A stretch of DNA of 64,000 nucleotides, from the NCBI GenBank assembly GCA_002633005.1, contig NMRA01000225.1:508275-572274 (forward strand), written 5' to 3'. The notes beneath the pieces were generated by a model. It was not told the origin of the DNA and did no database searches. It saw nothing but the letters and a program-made list of their open reading frames with translations. The number at the start of each line of letters is the position of its first letter. The first letter of the stretch is position 1. Positions 12,712 to 24,400 of this stretch are shown piece after piece. The position numbers and the translations under genes were made by a program. The DNA is from Phoronis australis. Its lineage: Eukaryota; Phoronida; Phoronidae.

Positions 12712-12966
12712 TTTTTCGTTTTTTATTTTACTCTATAAAACGTTTATTCCAGTTAAATTTTACAACAAACTTATCTCTATCACACAAGCTTACCACCTGA
12801 AAAATTTCCCTCTTTTTGTCATTGGTCATCCCAAGCCTTGTCTATTACGAATAAGTAATGATAAAATCTGCGTGGTACGCGGAACACACGGTGGGTGCAT
12901 ACCGTTATGAACATTGGTGTCTGTTAATATGGCCTAGACCCGTACGCTTGAGTGAAGTACATCCCG
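12712..12966. repeat. 255-bp duplication, right copy
   Basis: Matches 12437-12691 with very few differences. It begins immediately after the 19-bp MITE tail, as expected if one haplotype carries the MITE at this site. Confidence 0.85.
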
Positions 12967-13749
12967 AAGCACCATTCTCCAATAAACCTGTATTCCGACT
13001 ATATAATTTTTGTTTTTAAACTACAGCATCTGCCTTCTGCCCCCGAGAAGCTTTTTATATACGGCGAATATCCAACAGTTGGAAATGAGGCTTACCCGGC
13101 CAGCAAGAGGGAAATGCATAATCCATGATGACGCCAGACCGTCATATTGCTAGAACAAGTGTTTCGTTAGTTCGTATTAGAGGTCGTGTTAGTGATGCGT
13201 TTTATAAGAAAATCACAATTTCGGCGATATCATGATTTTATAACACAATTCAACAGGCACGAATCCACGTTCCACACCCTGACATAGTAAACGTTAGCAT
13301 TACTCAGGACATACCGACGCACTGTTTTCACGTGGACGATTGTGATCATGCATATTAGGACTCTGCTGACTATAAACAGTTGACACCTTATTTATGAACG
13401 GCGTTAACTTTGCTTGTGGTTAAAAACAAACGCATAAAAACTTCATTCGCTGTTCGTTGATCAAAAGTTAATTCGGTAAATTTAAAATGGTGACGTGGTG
13501 GTTTTTGGAAGAAATGGAGCGAAATTAGCAACTGCTGCAGAAAATATTTATTGCAAGAAATTGACCCGCATTAATATCCGTTGAGACTTGCATGAGCAGT
13601 GAAATTGAAGCACGGCACCTGTTGCATTGGGCCTGTAAAAGGTTTTAAGTAACGTGTTGGCGTTTCTGTTTTACGTACTTTATTTCGCAAAATTCCTACA
13701 TCATTTTCCCATTGTTATAATTATTAGGATTTGGCGATAGGTAGTCATT

Positions 13750-13983
13750 GGCCCATTCCAAAAATCTGATTGTAAGTTCATTTTTACAAAGTCTAAGATT
13801 TGTCTCAAATTCCAATCTGAAACTTCCACAACCAAGTAAGATAGTCAAAATTAAGACAAAACTTAAGTCAAAACTTTAAGATCTCTTTCTTGAAACGAAC
13901 TTCAGACAAATTTAAGTTTTATCTTAAAAGTGGCTGAAATTTAATATCTGTCTTAGCTAAGTCAGTTGATTTGGAAAGGGCCC
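13750..13983. mobile_element. MITE-like element, GGGCCC-ended family, diverged
   Basis: About 234 bp with imperfect inverted ends, GGCCCATTCCAAAAA on the left and TTGGAAAGGGCCC on the right. The interior is rich in AAGTC/TTAAG-type short inverted motifs (CTTAAGT, GACTTAG). It resembles the younger copies at 50635-51487. No coding capacity. Confidence 0.6.
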
Positions 13984-14212
13984 TTTGATTACAAAAAATG
14001 AGCCCTGGAATACATAGAGTTAAGCTGGTAAATGTGGCCACTGTGAAAAGTTGATTGCAAGGGACAACCCCAGTTCAACCGGTTCCGCCGCCAATGAAAT
14101 GCTTTGAACGACAAGCTAGACTATCTGGTACATGGCATCAGTCACTGAAACAACAATCTTATGGATATTTCCCTAAGAAGCTAACCCTAAGACGAAATAA
14201 AGAACAGCAATG

Positions 14213-14357
14213 TAGGGGCCGACTCAGGATTTTGAGTTGGGAGGGCAGGGCAAAGTATTAGCCAGGATTTTCCACGTCAGACATTCGCACCCCCGAACTG
14301 CTAATTGGAATGTGGGAGAATTTGGGGGGGCATGGTCCCCCTCTAAATCCGCCTCTG
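14213..14357 (-). mobile_element. short hAT-like MITE with 8-bp target duplication
   Basis: The ends TAGGGGCCGACTCAGGATTT and CTAAATCCGCCTCTG are diverged versions of the CAGTGGCGGAT...ATCCGCCCCTG termini at 56491-56797, in inverted orientation. The element is flanked by CAGCAATG (14205-14212) and CAGCATTG (14358-14365), an 8-bp duplication with one mismatch. Eight-base target duplications are characteristic of hAT transposons. It has lost much of its interior. Confidence 0.65.
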
Positions 14358-14365
14358 CAGCATTG

Positions 14366-15300
14366 AATACACTTACAAGTTTCAGCATTGAGTTTTTGTT
14401 GTAATTTTCAACGACAAAAACCCAAGGTGTTGGAGTACATCTCAGTAATCGTAAATCAAGATTCAGGCCTACTGAGAAACTCAATAATCATTTTTGTAAA
14501 GTTGATATACTGTAGCCCACAGCTTATGAGTCGAAACATGTGCTAGGCCTACTCAAATTTAACCAGTTAAATGTTTTATAATTCATGCATTCTGGGCTGA
14601 ATGAATTAATTGGAAATACATTCCATACTATTAACATTAGAATACCTGAATTACATTCATCTTACATTATTGAGATATCAAAAACGACACAGATTCTTAA
14701 AATCAATTTATTTCTCGTTGTAACAATAAATGGATGTAGTATCGGATGTAAGAATCATTCCTTGCTCTCTACGTTTCTGCGATCCAAAGTTATTTGTACG
14801 TATTCAATCTACGGTTGCACCGACCATGCACCTAGATTTTGCGCAGTAGGCCTAAGCAGTACGCGCTAGCACAGACAGCTAACCGCGCATTGGCAAGGTT
14901 CACAATGAACTACTGCTCTTATTAAAGAAAAATATATTAATTTTTTCTACTTCTTTTTACGATCGGTTGTTTCTAGTTCTGAAAGATGGTGAATGCAGGA
15001 GAAGGCAAACGCATCGGAGTGTGACCAATCGAGAAAGCGGCCGCCCTGGCGCCGTACTGTGTGTCGAACCGGAGTTTTCAAGCATCTTAAACTGTCTTCT
15101 TTTTTAAAAAATAACATCGTGTTCGACACACATTCCCAGTAATCAGTCGGAGAACCAGTCTGCCTGCATATGAAATAAACTCATAAAGTGTTGACCGTTC
15201 TTACGTCCACAGCTGCACATGATCGCCCCCTCCCGAGACCATGAACTTTATCACAACGGAATAATGTGATTACACGAATCAATGAATGCGTCTGAGAAAG
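14366..15300. other. upstream region of the annexin gene, no gene seen
   Basis: AT-rich non-coding sequence without a convincing exon. TAGGCCTA-like palindromes occur at about 14544, 14848 and 15494. The promoter elements lie at its right edge. Confidence 0.45.
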
Positions 15301-15307
15301 CCTATTG

Positions 15308-15315
15308 TGACGTCA
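15308..15315 (+). promoter_or_regulatory. CRE-like site TGACGTCA
   Basis: A perfect 8-bp cAMP-response-element palindrome 10 bp upstream of the TATA box and 77 bp upstream of the annexin start codon. Its position is that of a proximal promoter element for CREB/ATF-type factors. Binding is inferred. Confidence 0.55.
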
Positions 15316-15324
15316 AGAGCTCGT

Positions 15325-15330
15325 TATAAA
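15325..15330 (+). promoter_or_regulatory. TATA box of the annexin gene
   Basis: TATAAA in TTATAAATATG, 62 bp before the ATG at 15392. It predicts transcription start near 15355-15360 and a very short 5' leader of about 35 nt. No other TATA-like element is as well placed. Confidence 0.55.
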
Positions 15331-15391
15331 TATGAGTAGCATGTATCAAAATATTTCGCTTTATATAGAAGACTGTTGTATCTGAACGAAT

Positions 15392-15409
15392 ATGTCTCAC
15401 AAGTTTAAG
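15392..15409 (+). CDS. annexin exon 1
   Basis: ATG followed by SHKFK, then the donor GTAAGT, phase 0. It is the only ATG between the TATA box and exon 2 that opens into a donor with the right phase. Intron 1 (15410-16667) shows no exon or recognisable element. Confidence 0.75.
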
Positions 15410-18400
15410 GTAAGTGCATGACCCGCAATCATGAATTTATGTAGCGTCTTCGCACAGTCTCATACGACCTTCAGGCCTGACAGATGGTATTGGTAGGCCT
15501 ATTATGCGTTTTACCCGGAACCCCCGTCCCCGCGCCCTAGAGCGAGCGGTGCATGGTGTGGTAGCAACGATTTTCTTCGTTTGGCAACGGCGTCTTTAAC
15601 AAAAGTAGTCTCAGTTACAACCCGCTGAATCATGACATGGAGAAAAAGATTGAAGGAAACGCACTGCCGCCGTTGCGAAACCACAAGGGCTAAGTTACCA
15701 GAAAATCTGTTTCTATGGAAGTAGATTATACTGTGTTTGAATTGTCACATTTGATGGTATATGTGCTATTAGGGTCACCTTTTGCACAAGATCACATCAA
15801 GGTACGTCATCGTTTTTTCGACCGAAAACGCATTTTGGGGAGATAATTGTTGGGTGGGATGGACTTAGTTTCGACCCGCGCTCTTAACAAAAAAATCCTT
15901 TGTATTTCTGTTACTTGATTACACCGATTGGTAAATTCTGACTGTTTTCTGTCAGGCATTCTATGCAACCAAGGCGGTGACACTCGTTAGCGGTTCAAAA
16001 TTGCATATCGCTAATGTTATCTGACTATAAAACCGAAAATCGAATCAGTAAGCCATTTCACTCTCATGAAATCAGTCTCATAAATTCCCTCCGTGATAGG
16101 CTGTTCCATTTTAGTTACCAAAAACGTCAAAACCATCAACGACTCGAGAAAACGTTTCCGAGTTTATTAGCGTTGGCGGATACAAAAACGGCGCACGCAC
16201 GCATTGCATATGGCTTGATAACGATAAGAAATCATATCACCGTAGGGAATATAATGAGACCGACTTTAATTAACTAAAAGGCCTAATTCCATTTTCGTAT
16301 TTTAAGTTAGCCAGCTAAATAGCCAAATTATCATAAGTGGAGCTGACATGTAGCTCCTACAGCAGATCAGGTGGCTGCCGCGAAGTTTCCACTGATAGAA
16401 GCTTTCCAATATTGCCATACGTGCTTCGAATATCTGTTTTGCTTGCGTTCTCATTTTCATACCACTCACCGGTTCCTGAAATGATTAATTTTAATCAGTG
16501 AAAATTAACATCGTGCCTTCAAGTTATTGATGTGGCGCATCACATCTAAATGTACGTTTGGTGAAGTTGACATTTATCACACCTAGCCACAGTTGGTCTG
16601 CGCCTCGACCTGACTCCTGCCACCATGCGCCTTTACTTCACAGACTCCAAAAACTCTCCTTTTTCAGGGTTCTGTTGTTCCAGTCAAGGATGACGAATTC
16701 AACCCTGAATGGGCTGCCGAGATGCTTTACAAGGCCGTCAAAGGGTTAGGTACAGATCGCTAAATACAAACTAAGATAAACCGTGTACTACCTGATTTGC
16801 TCTGAAGTGATGTCGATGACTCTGTAATCCTATGATGGACTTAATGATTATATGCTATTGTGCACTGTCATTATATGATTAACCGGATTAAGCGATTAAT
16901 TCTTCCACTCGCCCATTAATGCCAACTCAAGTCTGTCCCAATTAGGTCAACGTGGACACCTCACTTAACATGTACTTGGTCCAGCTAACCGAATTGCAAT
17001 TTTCAGGAACTGACGAGAAAGCCATAATTGACATATTGGTGTCCCACTCTAACCACCAATTACAAACTATCAAACTCCAATACAAGACTGCTTATGGACA
17101 GGTAAATATATTTTTCTTGAACTGCTCGGGTACTGATTGGTACTAATTATAGCACGTGATCGCGTATAAGACAATTGAGTTCTATTCTGCTCCGAAGCCT
17201 AGCATGATGGGGCAGGTTTTAGTGGAGAACATAAAGCTTCCGACGTCAATCCCATGCGCAATTGCCGAGGTTGATCAATATTATATAATCACCAATCTAT
17301 GCACCTTCGAGTATCATTAAAATTCTTGAATAACTTGTAGGTGCTGTCACTATCTGCACGCTAGTAGACAAGAACGCGTGCACCCCTCATCCCACAGTCG
17401 GCTCCAGCGAATTTCTCGGCACACCAAAGACGTCGCGGTGCCAGAGCACACATCGCTATTCGTGGGCCTGGGTGAAGGTTTATTAGATGAATAATTGCGT
17501 TCGTAACACGCCTGTTCAGCGTACTATTTTCAAAGTCAAAACAAAAACGAACAATAAGTAAGGCAACTACCAAAATGATTGCTTTAAAATTGAAATATCA
17601 ATGTTATCCGTCTTCCAGTTTTCAAAATCTGTGTATTATAAGGGATATTATAGCGAATACGTTTTCTTCAGCAGCGCAGCTGAGCCACGCGCATTCATTA
17701 ACTTTATATGCGCTAACTGCGAAGCGATACCGAAGCTAGTTTACAGTGAAACATCACGTATAGATGAGATAAAAGGAATGGGTTAGGCTCGCTTATAGCG
17801 TTTGGGTGACAATGTTTGCGTTGTCTTTTTCTCGCAGGACCGTCGGCAGATCACTGGGCGTACCCGAGCCAGCAGTCGCCAGATTACTTGTAAATAGCAG
17901 GTCGACTTCATTTGGTTGATCGACGTCAATAGCAGAGTAGCATCGTCTTTACATCGTTTAAATTTGACCACTGCTTCTGAGAATCCACACTTCAACCTAT
18001 TCTAAGTATGTGTGTTCACTGATTCATGGATGTATGGACTGCTGACTGAAAATGTGGCTCGACTGACTTGGTTATTGAACAACACCACATCGTAAACCTT
18101 TATAAAAGTGTTAAGATTCTAAAAAGACACTGTCATCAATGAAATACAATTATAAGTTTATCTGCGAACTTTTCAAGAATGTGTAGGCTAGCTGGAATTT
18201 CAATTACGCAATTAACGTCATCGCAGTATAGTAGCCTTTTTTAATGTTTATTACGAAATCTTCAGAATACAATGAATATACATAACCCAGAAAGCGCCAA
18301 NTTGCCGAGGTTGAACAATATTATATAATCACCCAATCTATGCACCTTCGAGTATCATTAAAATTCTTGAATAACTTGTAGGTGCTGTCACTATCTCCAC

Positions 18401-21400
18401 GCTAGTAGACAAGAACGCGTGCACCCCTCATCCCGAATTTCTCGGCACACCAAAGACTTCGCGGTGCCAGAGCACACATCGCTATTCGTGGGCCTGGGTG
18501 AAGGTTTATTAGATGAGTAATTGCGTTCGTAACACGCCTGTTCAGCGTACTATTTTAAAAGTCAAAACAAAAACGAACAATAAGTAAGGCAACTACCAAA
18601 ATGATTGCTTTAAAATTGAAATATCAATGTTATCCGTCTTCCAGTTTTCAAAATCTGTGTATTATAAGGGATATTATAGCGAATAAGTTTTCTTCAGCAG
18701 CGCAGCTGAGCCACGCGCATTCATTAACTTTATATGCGCTAACTGCGAAGCGATACCGAAGCTAGTTTACAGTGAAACAACACGTGTAGATGAGATAAAA
18801 GGAATTGGTTAGGCTCGCTTATAGCGTTTGGGTGACAATGTTTGCGTTGTCTTTTTCTCGCAGGACCGTCGGCAGATCACTGGGCGTACCCGAGCCAGCA
18901 ATCGCCAGATTATTTGTAAATAGCAGGTCGACTTCATTTGGTTGATCGACGTCAATAGCAGAGTAGCATCGTCTTTACATCGTTTAAATTTGACCACTGC
19001 TTCTGAGAATCCACACTTCAACCTATTCTAAGTATGTGTGTTCACTGATTCATGGATGTATGGACTGCTGACTGAAAATGTGGCTCGACTGACTTGGTTA
19101 TTGAACAACACCACATCGTAAACCTTAATAAAAGTGTTAAGATTCTAAAAAGACACTGTCATCAATGAAATACAATTATAAGTTTATCTGCGAACTTTTC
19201 AAGAATGTGTAGGCTAGCTGGAATTTCAATTACGCAATTAACGTCATCGCAGTATAGTAGCCTTTTTTAATGTTTATTACGAAATCTTCAGAATACAATG
19301 AATATACATAACCCAGAAAGCGCCAACAGGCATTAGATCTGGGTAAAAAAAATACAAAGAAGTCTATATACAATGATTATATACGAATAAAAAAACTGAT
19401 GTTAAGAATACAATGATATATGACAACGAATAAAAATAATTCATTTTCATACAGATGTATAAAATTCTATCCACTCACACACAAAGAGATTTAATGTTAT
19501 AATAAAGAAATTCTGATGCTATTTCAAATAAAACCTTATTTTCGTTTGAGCTAAGTTCCTAACATCCATATAGAAAGAAATTAATTTTGTTGTACAATTG
19601 CGGAATTTCAGAGTATTTTTATAAACATTGGGGTATTGTTCGAGTGCCTGGAAGAGCTGTACCCTCTCCTCCTTGCATACCTCAAAAGGAAAGAAAACAT
19701 GAGGATATGTCTGGGTATCTCCACAGGAACACAGAGCCGAAATATTATTAAAATTACGTCTAAATTTCTCGTTGTTTAGGAATAGACCACATCTTGATCT
19801 GTATAGGGTTATTTCATGGTTACGGGGAAGTTGGAATGATGTCAATGGGACTGGCAGGTCTGGAGTAGTGGTATGCATTTTAAAGTTATTTTTGAGAGTG
19901 ACGATTGAAGTGCTTTCTTTTATTTTGATAGGTAAGGAATTCCAGTTGTCAATACAAGTTAATATCGTTGATCTTCTGAAGGCTTGGCTGATAGAGGCTG
20001 GAATAGTATACATATTGCTGTGCCGGAGTCCTGGTCTCGTGCTTGGTCCTTTGTAGGAGTCAAAGAGGATTTTGTTAGAGTAATTGTTTATGTTGGTTAA
20101 GACTTTGAATGTATACATGGACAGGTGGAGTTTACGACGGGTTGCTAGTTTGCTCCAGTGAAGACTATTTAGAACCTTGATTGTGTTGGACCCTTTGTAT
20201 GCCCCGGTTATGGCTAAAGCTGCTTGGTATTGTAGTCTTTCTAATTGGAGAAGTATGCCAGCGTTTGCCGATTGGTAGATTATGTCACAGTAATCTAGAT
20301 GTGGAAGTACAAAACACTTGAACAGAGTTTCAAGATGCATGGAGTTGAGATGACGAGAGATAATTGTAATTGATTAATTAATTTTTGTACTTTTTGAGTA
20401 TGCCAGCGTTTGCCGATTGATAGATTATGTCACAGTAATCTAGATGTGGAAGTACAAAACACTTGAACAGAGTTTCAAGATGCATGGAGTTGAGATGACG
20501 AGAGATAATTGTAATTGATTAATTAATTTTTGTACTTTTTGAGTATGCCAGCGTTTGCCGATTGATAGATTATGTCACAGTAATCTAGATGTGGAAGTAC
20601 AAAACACTTGAACAGAGTTTCAAGATGCATGGAGTTGAGATGACGAGAGATAATTGTAATTGATTAATTAATTTTTGTACTTTTTGAGTATGCCAGCGTT
20701 TGCCGATTGATAGATTATGTCACAGTAATCTAGATGTGGAAGTACAAAACACTTGAACAGAGTTTCAAGATGCATGGAGTTGAGATGACGAGAGATAATT
20801 GTAATTGATTAATTAATTTTTGTACTTTTTGAGTATGCCAGCGTTTGCCGATTGATAGATTATGTCACAGTAATCTAGATGTGGAAGTACAAAACACTTG
20901 AACAGAGTTTCAAGATGCATGGAGTTGAGATGACGAGAGATAATTGTAATTGATTAATTAATTTTTGTACTTTTTGAACGAGTTCACGACAATGAGGAGT
21001 AAATGTAAGTTTATGGTCGAGTAGCAAGCCAAGATGTTTGTGGGTGAACTTATTGGGGATAACTTCCCCATTGAGTGATAATTCCAGTGTTGGATTTGTT
21101 TGGAAGTGAGTATTTTTAGACTTAGAAAATATAAGATCAACACTTTTTTCAGGTTTAAATTTCATGTTCCATTTGTGAGACCAGTCATAGAGTTTGTTAA
21201 GGTCAGTTTGCAATTGTAAGGAGTCATGGGGATGCTCTTTTGAGAATGGGTGGAATATTGCAGTGTCATCAGCATATAAGAATGTTTTAGAGCTTATCGT
21301 GTCTGGCAGATCATTGATGTACAGTAAAAAGAGTAAGGGGCCTAGTACGCTACCCTGTGGTACTCCAGCATTTACGAAACCTGGCGTTGATGAAGGTGAT

Positions 21401-24400
21401 AAGACACCCTCAATTCGGACTTTGTAAGTTCGATTTTCCAGATATGATTTTAAAAGTAAGAGGAGAGTGCCTGAGAAACCGTAAGATTGTAATTTATGTA
21501 GAAGCAGGTCATGGGGAACGACATCAAAAGCTGACGCAATGTCTAAAAATACACGTTGTACCCTTGCTCAAACTGGAGGTGGATGTCGCGTACAATTTCT
21601 GTAAGTTGCGACACAGTGCTGTTACCAGGCATGAATCCAAATTGGCGACGATATATGAGGTTTCGTGAAGAGAGGTGATCAAACATGTGCTGAAAAATGA
21701 TTTTTTTTCTAAAATTTTGGATAAGGTGTTAAGTAGAGTTATGGGGCGATAGTTGGCAATGTCTGTTTTGGAGTTCTTTTTGTGTATTGGTATCATAACA
21801 CCAAGCTTCCAGTTCAAAGGAAATTTTCCAGATTGTAGTATTTTGTTGTATAATGTTGTCAGAGGAAGTGTAAGATCTCTTGCTATTATCTTGATCATTT
21901 TATTGGTTATGAGATTGGTACCGTCGTTTTTGTTTTCGTCAATGTGTTCCAGTAGTTTTCTGACTTCAGATGGTTGGGCTTCTATGTAAGAGAGGTGTTC
22001 TAATGGTCTGTTTGGGAATTCTGGATAGTTTATTGTTGGTGCAATGTGACTCTTGGCAGTGAAGTAGTCTAAAAATAAGATACTTTTATCGGCTTTGGAT
22101 GACGCCTGAGAGTTGGATTCTTTTGAGTGGATGGTGGGGTATGATGATTGCTTTACCTGTCCTCGAATTTTGTTTACTACATCCCAATATTCCTTAGAAT
22201 TTTTGGAGACATTTTTGATATTGGAGATAACTTTCATATGGTAGCCTTGAAAGCGGACTGATGTTTCCGTAGATAAGCCCACTCGATGAACCGCCCATGG
22301 GCGTTTATTCGGAAAATTATGCCAAATAGAAGACCATGGGCGTTTATTTGGTGTTACAACTTTGGGTGTCGAGTGTCCAGATAGTAGGGCGTTTCTGTTA
22401 GGAAAAAATCCTCCTAAAAGCTCACTTCCAGTCAACTTTTTGTCACAAATTCAGTTTTATGGAGCATTTATCATTTATAAAAACGAATTAAATTTAAAAA
22501 CACGCGCTCCCCTTTTCCGAATAAACACCTGGGCGTTTATTTGGTGTAACTAAAACGTCTGAAAATTTTCATTTTCCGAATAAACGTCCATGGGCTTATC
22601 TATGCTCCAGGTGCTTGAAAACTTGACAATTGCCGTGCTTACTATTGGTTTTTGCGTGAAAGTGTGAAACTGAAGCCGTTTTGTTTCGAAAATTTAAAGT
22701 GGCCAAAACAACACAGTGTATTTTCTTTTTAGGATCTTGAAGATGATCTCTCATCGGACTTGTCTGGCGATTTTAAAACCGCTGTTCTGGACCGAATGTG
22801 CCCCCTTAACCGTCTGAATGCGCACCGCCTCAGAAAAGCTATGAAGGTTTGCAATATGCTCCCAGTTCCACAATGTGCACCTGGTCCAGGAGAACAAGTT
22901 AATTAAAGTTATGCTGTCTCGGTTTACTACCATTCCACAATATTAAGTTCATAAATTTACACGGTTCTTGTGATTTTTTGCTCGTAGAAGTGGCTTAGAT
23001 TTGTGACATATTTTGTTAGAAGAGTTTATTACTAGCTCGTTTTAGATCGTGAGACATTCTTCCTCATTAGATATTTCCACGCACATGCACTTGTACTTCA
23101 CAACTAGGAAAGTCTCATGGTACCGTTTCGCTAGGGCCTGGGCACAGACGAAGACGCCTTGATTGATATTTTATGCTCTTCTACCAACGATCAGATATTG
23201 GAAATGAAAGAGATGTACTCGAAAGGTATGTACATGTATGAAACGTCTATGCTGTAACTGTAGGGTGGCGACAGATTAGTTACTTTCCAAAATCTTTGAA
23301 AATAGAGTTGCCCCATATTTACAAAAAAAATCTTAAGGTTTGGAAGGCATCCCAAAATAAACTTTACCTGAGAGTGTCGGTCAAATGAGAACCTTATTCT
23401 CGTTGAGATTCGTTAGTTCAATCGGTTGTTTCAGTAGCCCGTATTTCATCATGTTGTTTTTAGGAAAATATTCACATCTAACAATATTTTAAAATGCGCA
23501 TTCCATTTAGTGACCTTGCTTAGTTCAGAAAAGTTAAAGCGTGCCAGTTTGCGAAGATGCTTTTGTAACAGGGACTTTTAAAAATCACCGGTGTCCCCTT
23601 GCGCTTGCGGCGACAAAACTGGACGCTTATGGAACAGCAAATGTGGGCTATGATGGCCGCTTCAGTTGCCAATTACGTAACGCATAAGTGTGATTCTGAT
23701 CGAGTTTGCCGTGGCTGTCATAGACATGGATCGGTATTAAGGTTTTTATCATGTATTTAGGTTGTTAGCTTTTAGATGCATTTACAAACGTAAGCCAACA
23801 CTGATGTGTAATTGCCATAGCACGAGAAAAACGGAATAAATTGCGTTTTCTGCCACTGAAATAGAATTCAAACTGTTCACCAAGAATTTTTACGGTTTGT
23901 TTCTAAAGATTTTGAATTTCTGTTGATGTCAATGCCATTTTTCATTTAGTTTCTAATTTAAAAGAAAAAAACGATCTGTCAGCTACTCTTCACTTCGTCG
24001 ATTTTTCTCCCACACGCAAAGCACGTCTCGTTATTAGGTATGGTAAAATATTGACTTAGCACATCCCCTTTATACATGTATGGAGGTAAACAAAACAATG
24101 TCTTATTTCGTGCAGCAGACAATCTGACTTTTTATAGCGCATGCGTGCATATGTACATTATTATGGGATAGAGCAATCAATCCCTCGATTTTGGGGCCTA
24201 ATATTGGGCCCCATTCCCTCTGAAAATGTTGAAAAAGCAAGCGGAATTCCAAAAATTCACTCTAGTCAATTGAAAAAGTCCCATTGTGGTTCCTGTAGCT
24301 CACACACGTGGCAATTTGAAAAAGCACAAAAAGTTAGTTTTGGCTACTTGAGGCGGAGCCTATGAGAGCTTCCACAAGGGTGGAAGTTGCTATTGATGGG

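Larger units (their letters stand above)
11787..13740. other. intergenic stretch, no gene seen
   Basis: No convincing exon on either strand. It contains a diverged repeat phrase near 12105-12250, the gap-linked duplication at 12437-12966, and otherwise plain AT-rich sequence. Confidence 0.5.
19328..22270 (-). mobile_element. broken non-LTR retrotransposon (CR1/Jockey-like), antisense in annexin intron 3
   Basis: Read on the minus strand, the pieces follow reverse transcriptase order: a pre-RT segment, WKLGVMIPIHKK and NYRPITLLN (about 21.7-21.85 kb), LDIASAFDVVPHD (about 21.5 kb), AGVPQGSVLGPLL (about 21.35 kb), the catalytic FLYADDT (about 21.27 kb), and a post-RT segment with HLDYCDIIYQSA and WNSLPIKIKES. 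The reading shifts frame between motifs and is further broken by the 145-bp tandem repeat. The endonuclease domain is missing, so it is a 5'-truncated dead copy. It lies opposite to the annexin gene. Confidence 0.9.

Noticed and set aside
17783-19021. Two nearly identical 70-codon minus-strand ORFs
   Set aside because: They are the same sequence seen twice because of the duplication around the N at 18301. No splice signals or family match.
21524-22435. 303-codon minus-strand ORF taken as an intact gene
   Set aside because: Its first 60 or so codons come from the neighbouring MITE and its end is a frameshift product. Only the middle is reverse transcriptase.
24141-24365. 74-codon plus-strand ORF in annexin intron 5
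   Set aside because: Phases and flanks do not match the annexin exons, and the sequence is not protein-like.
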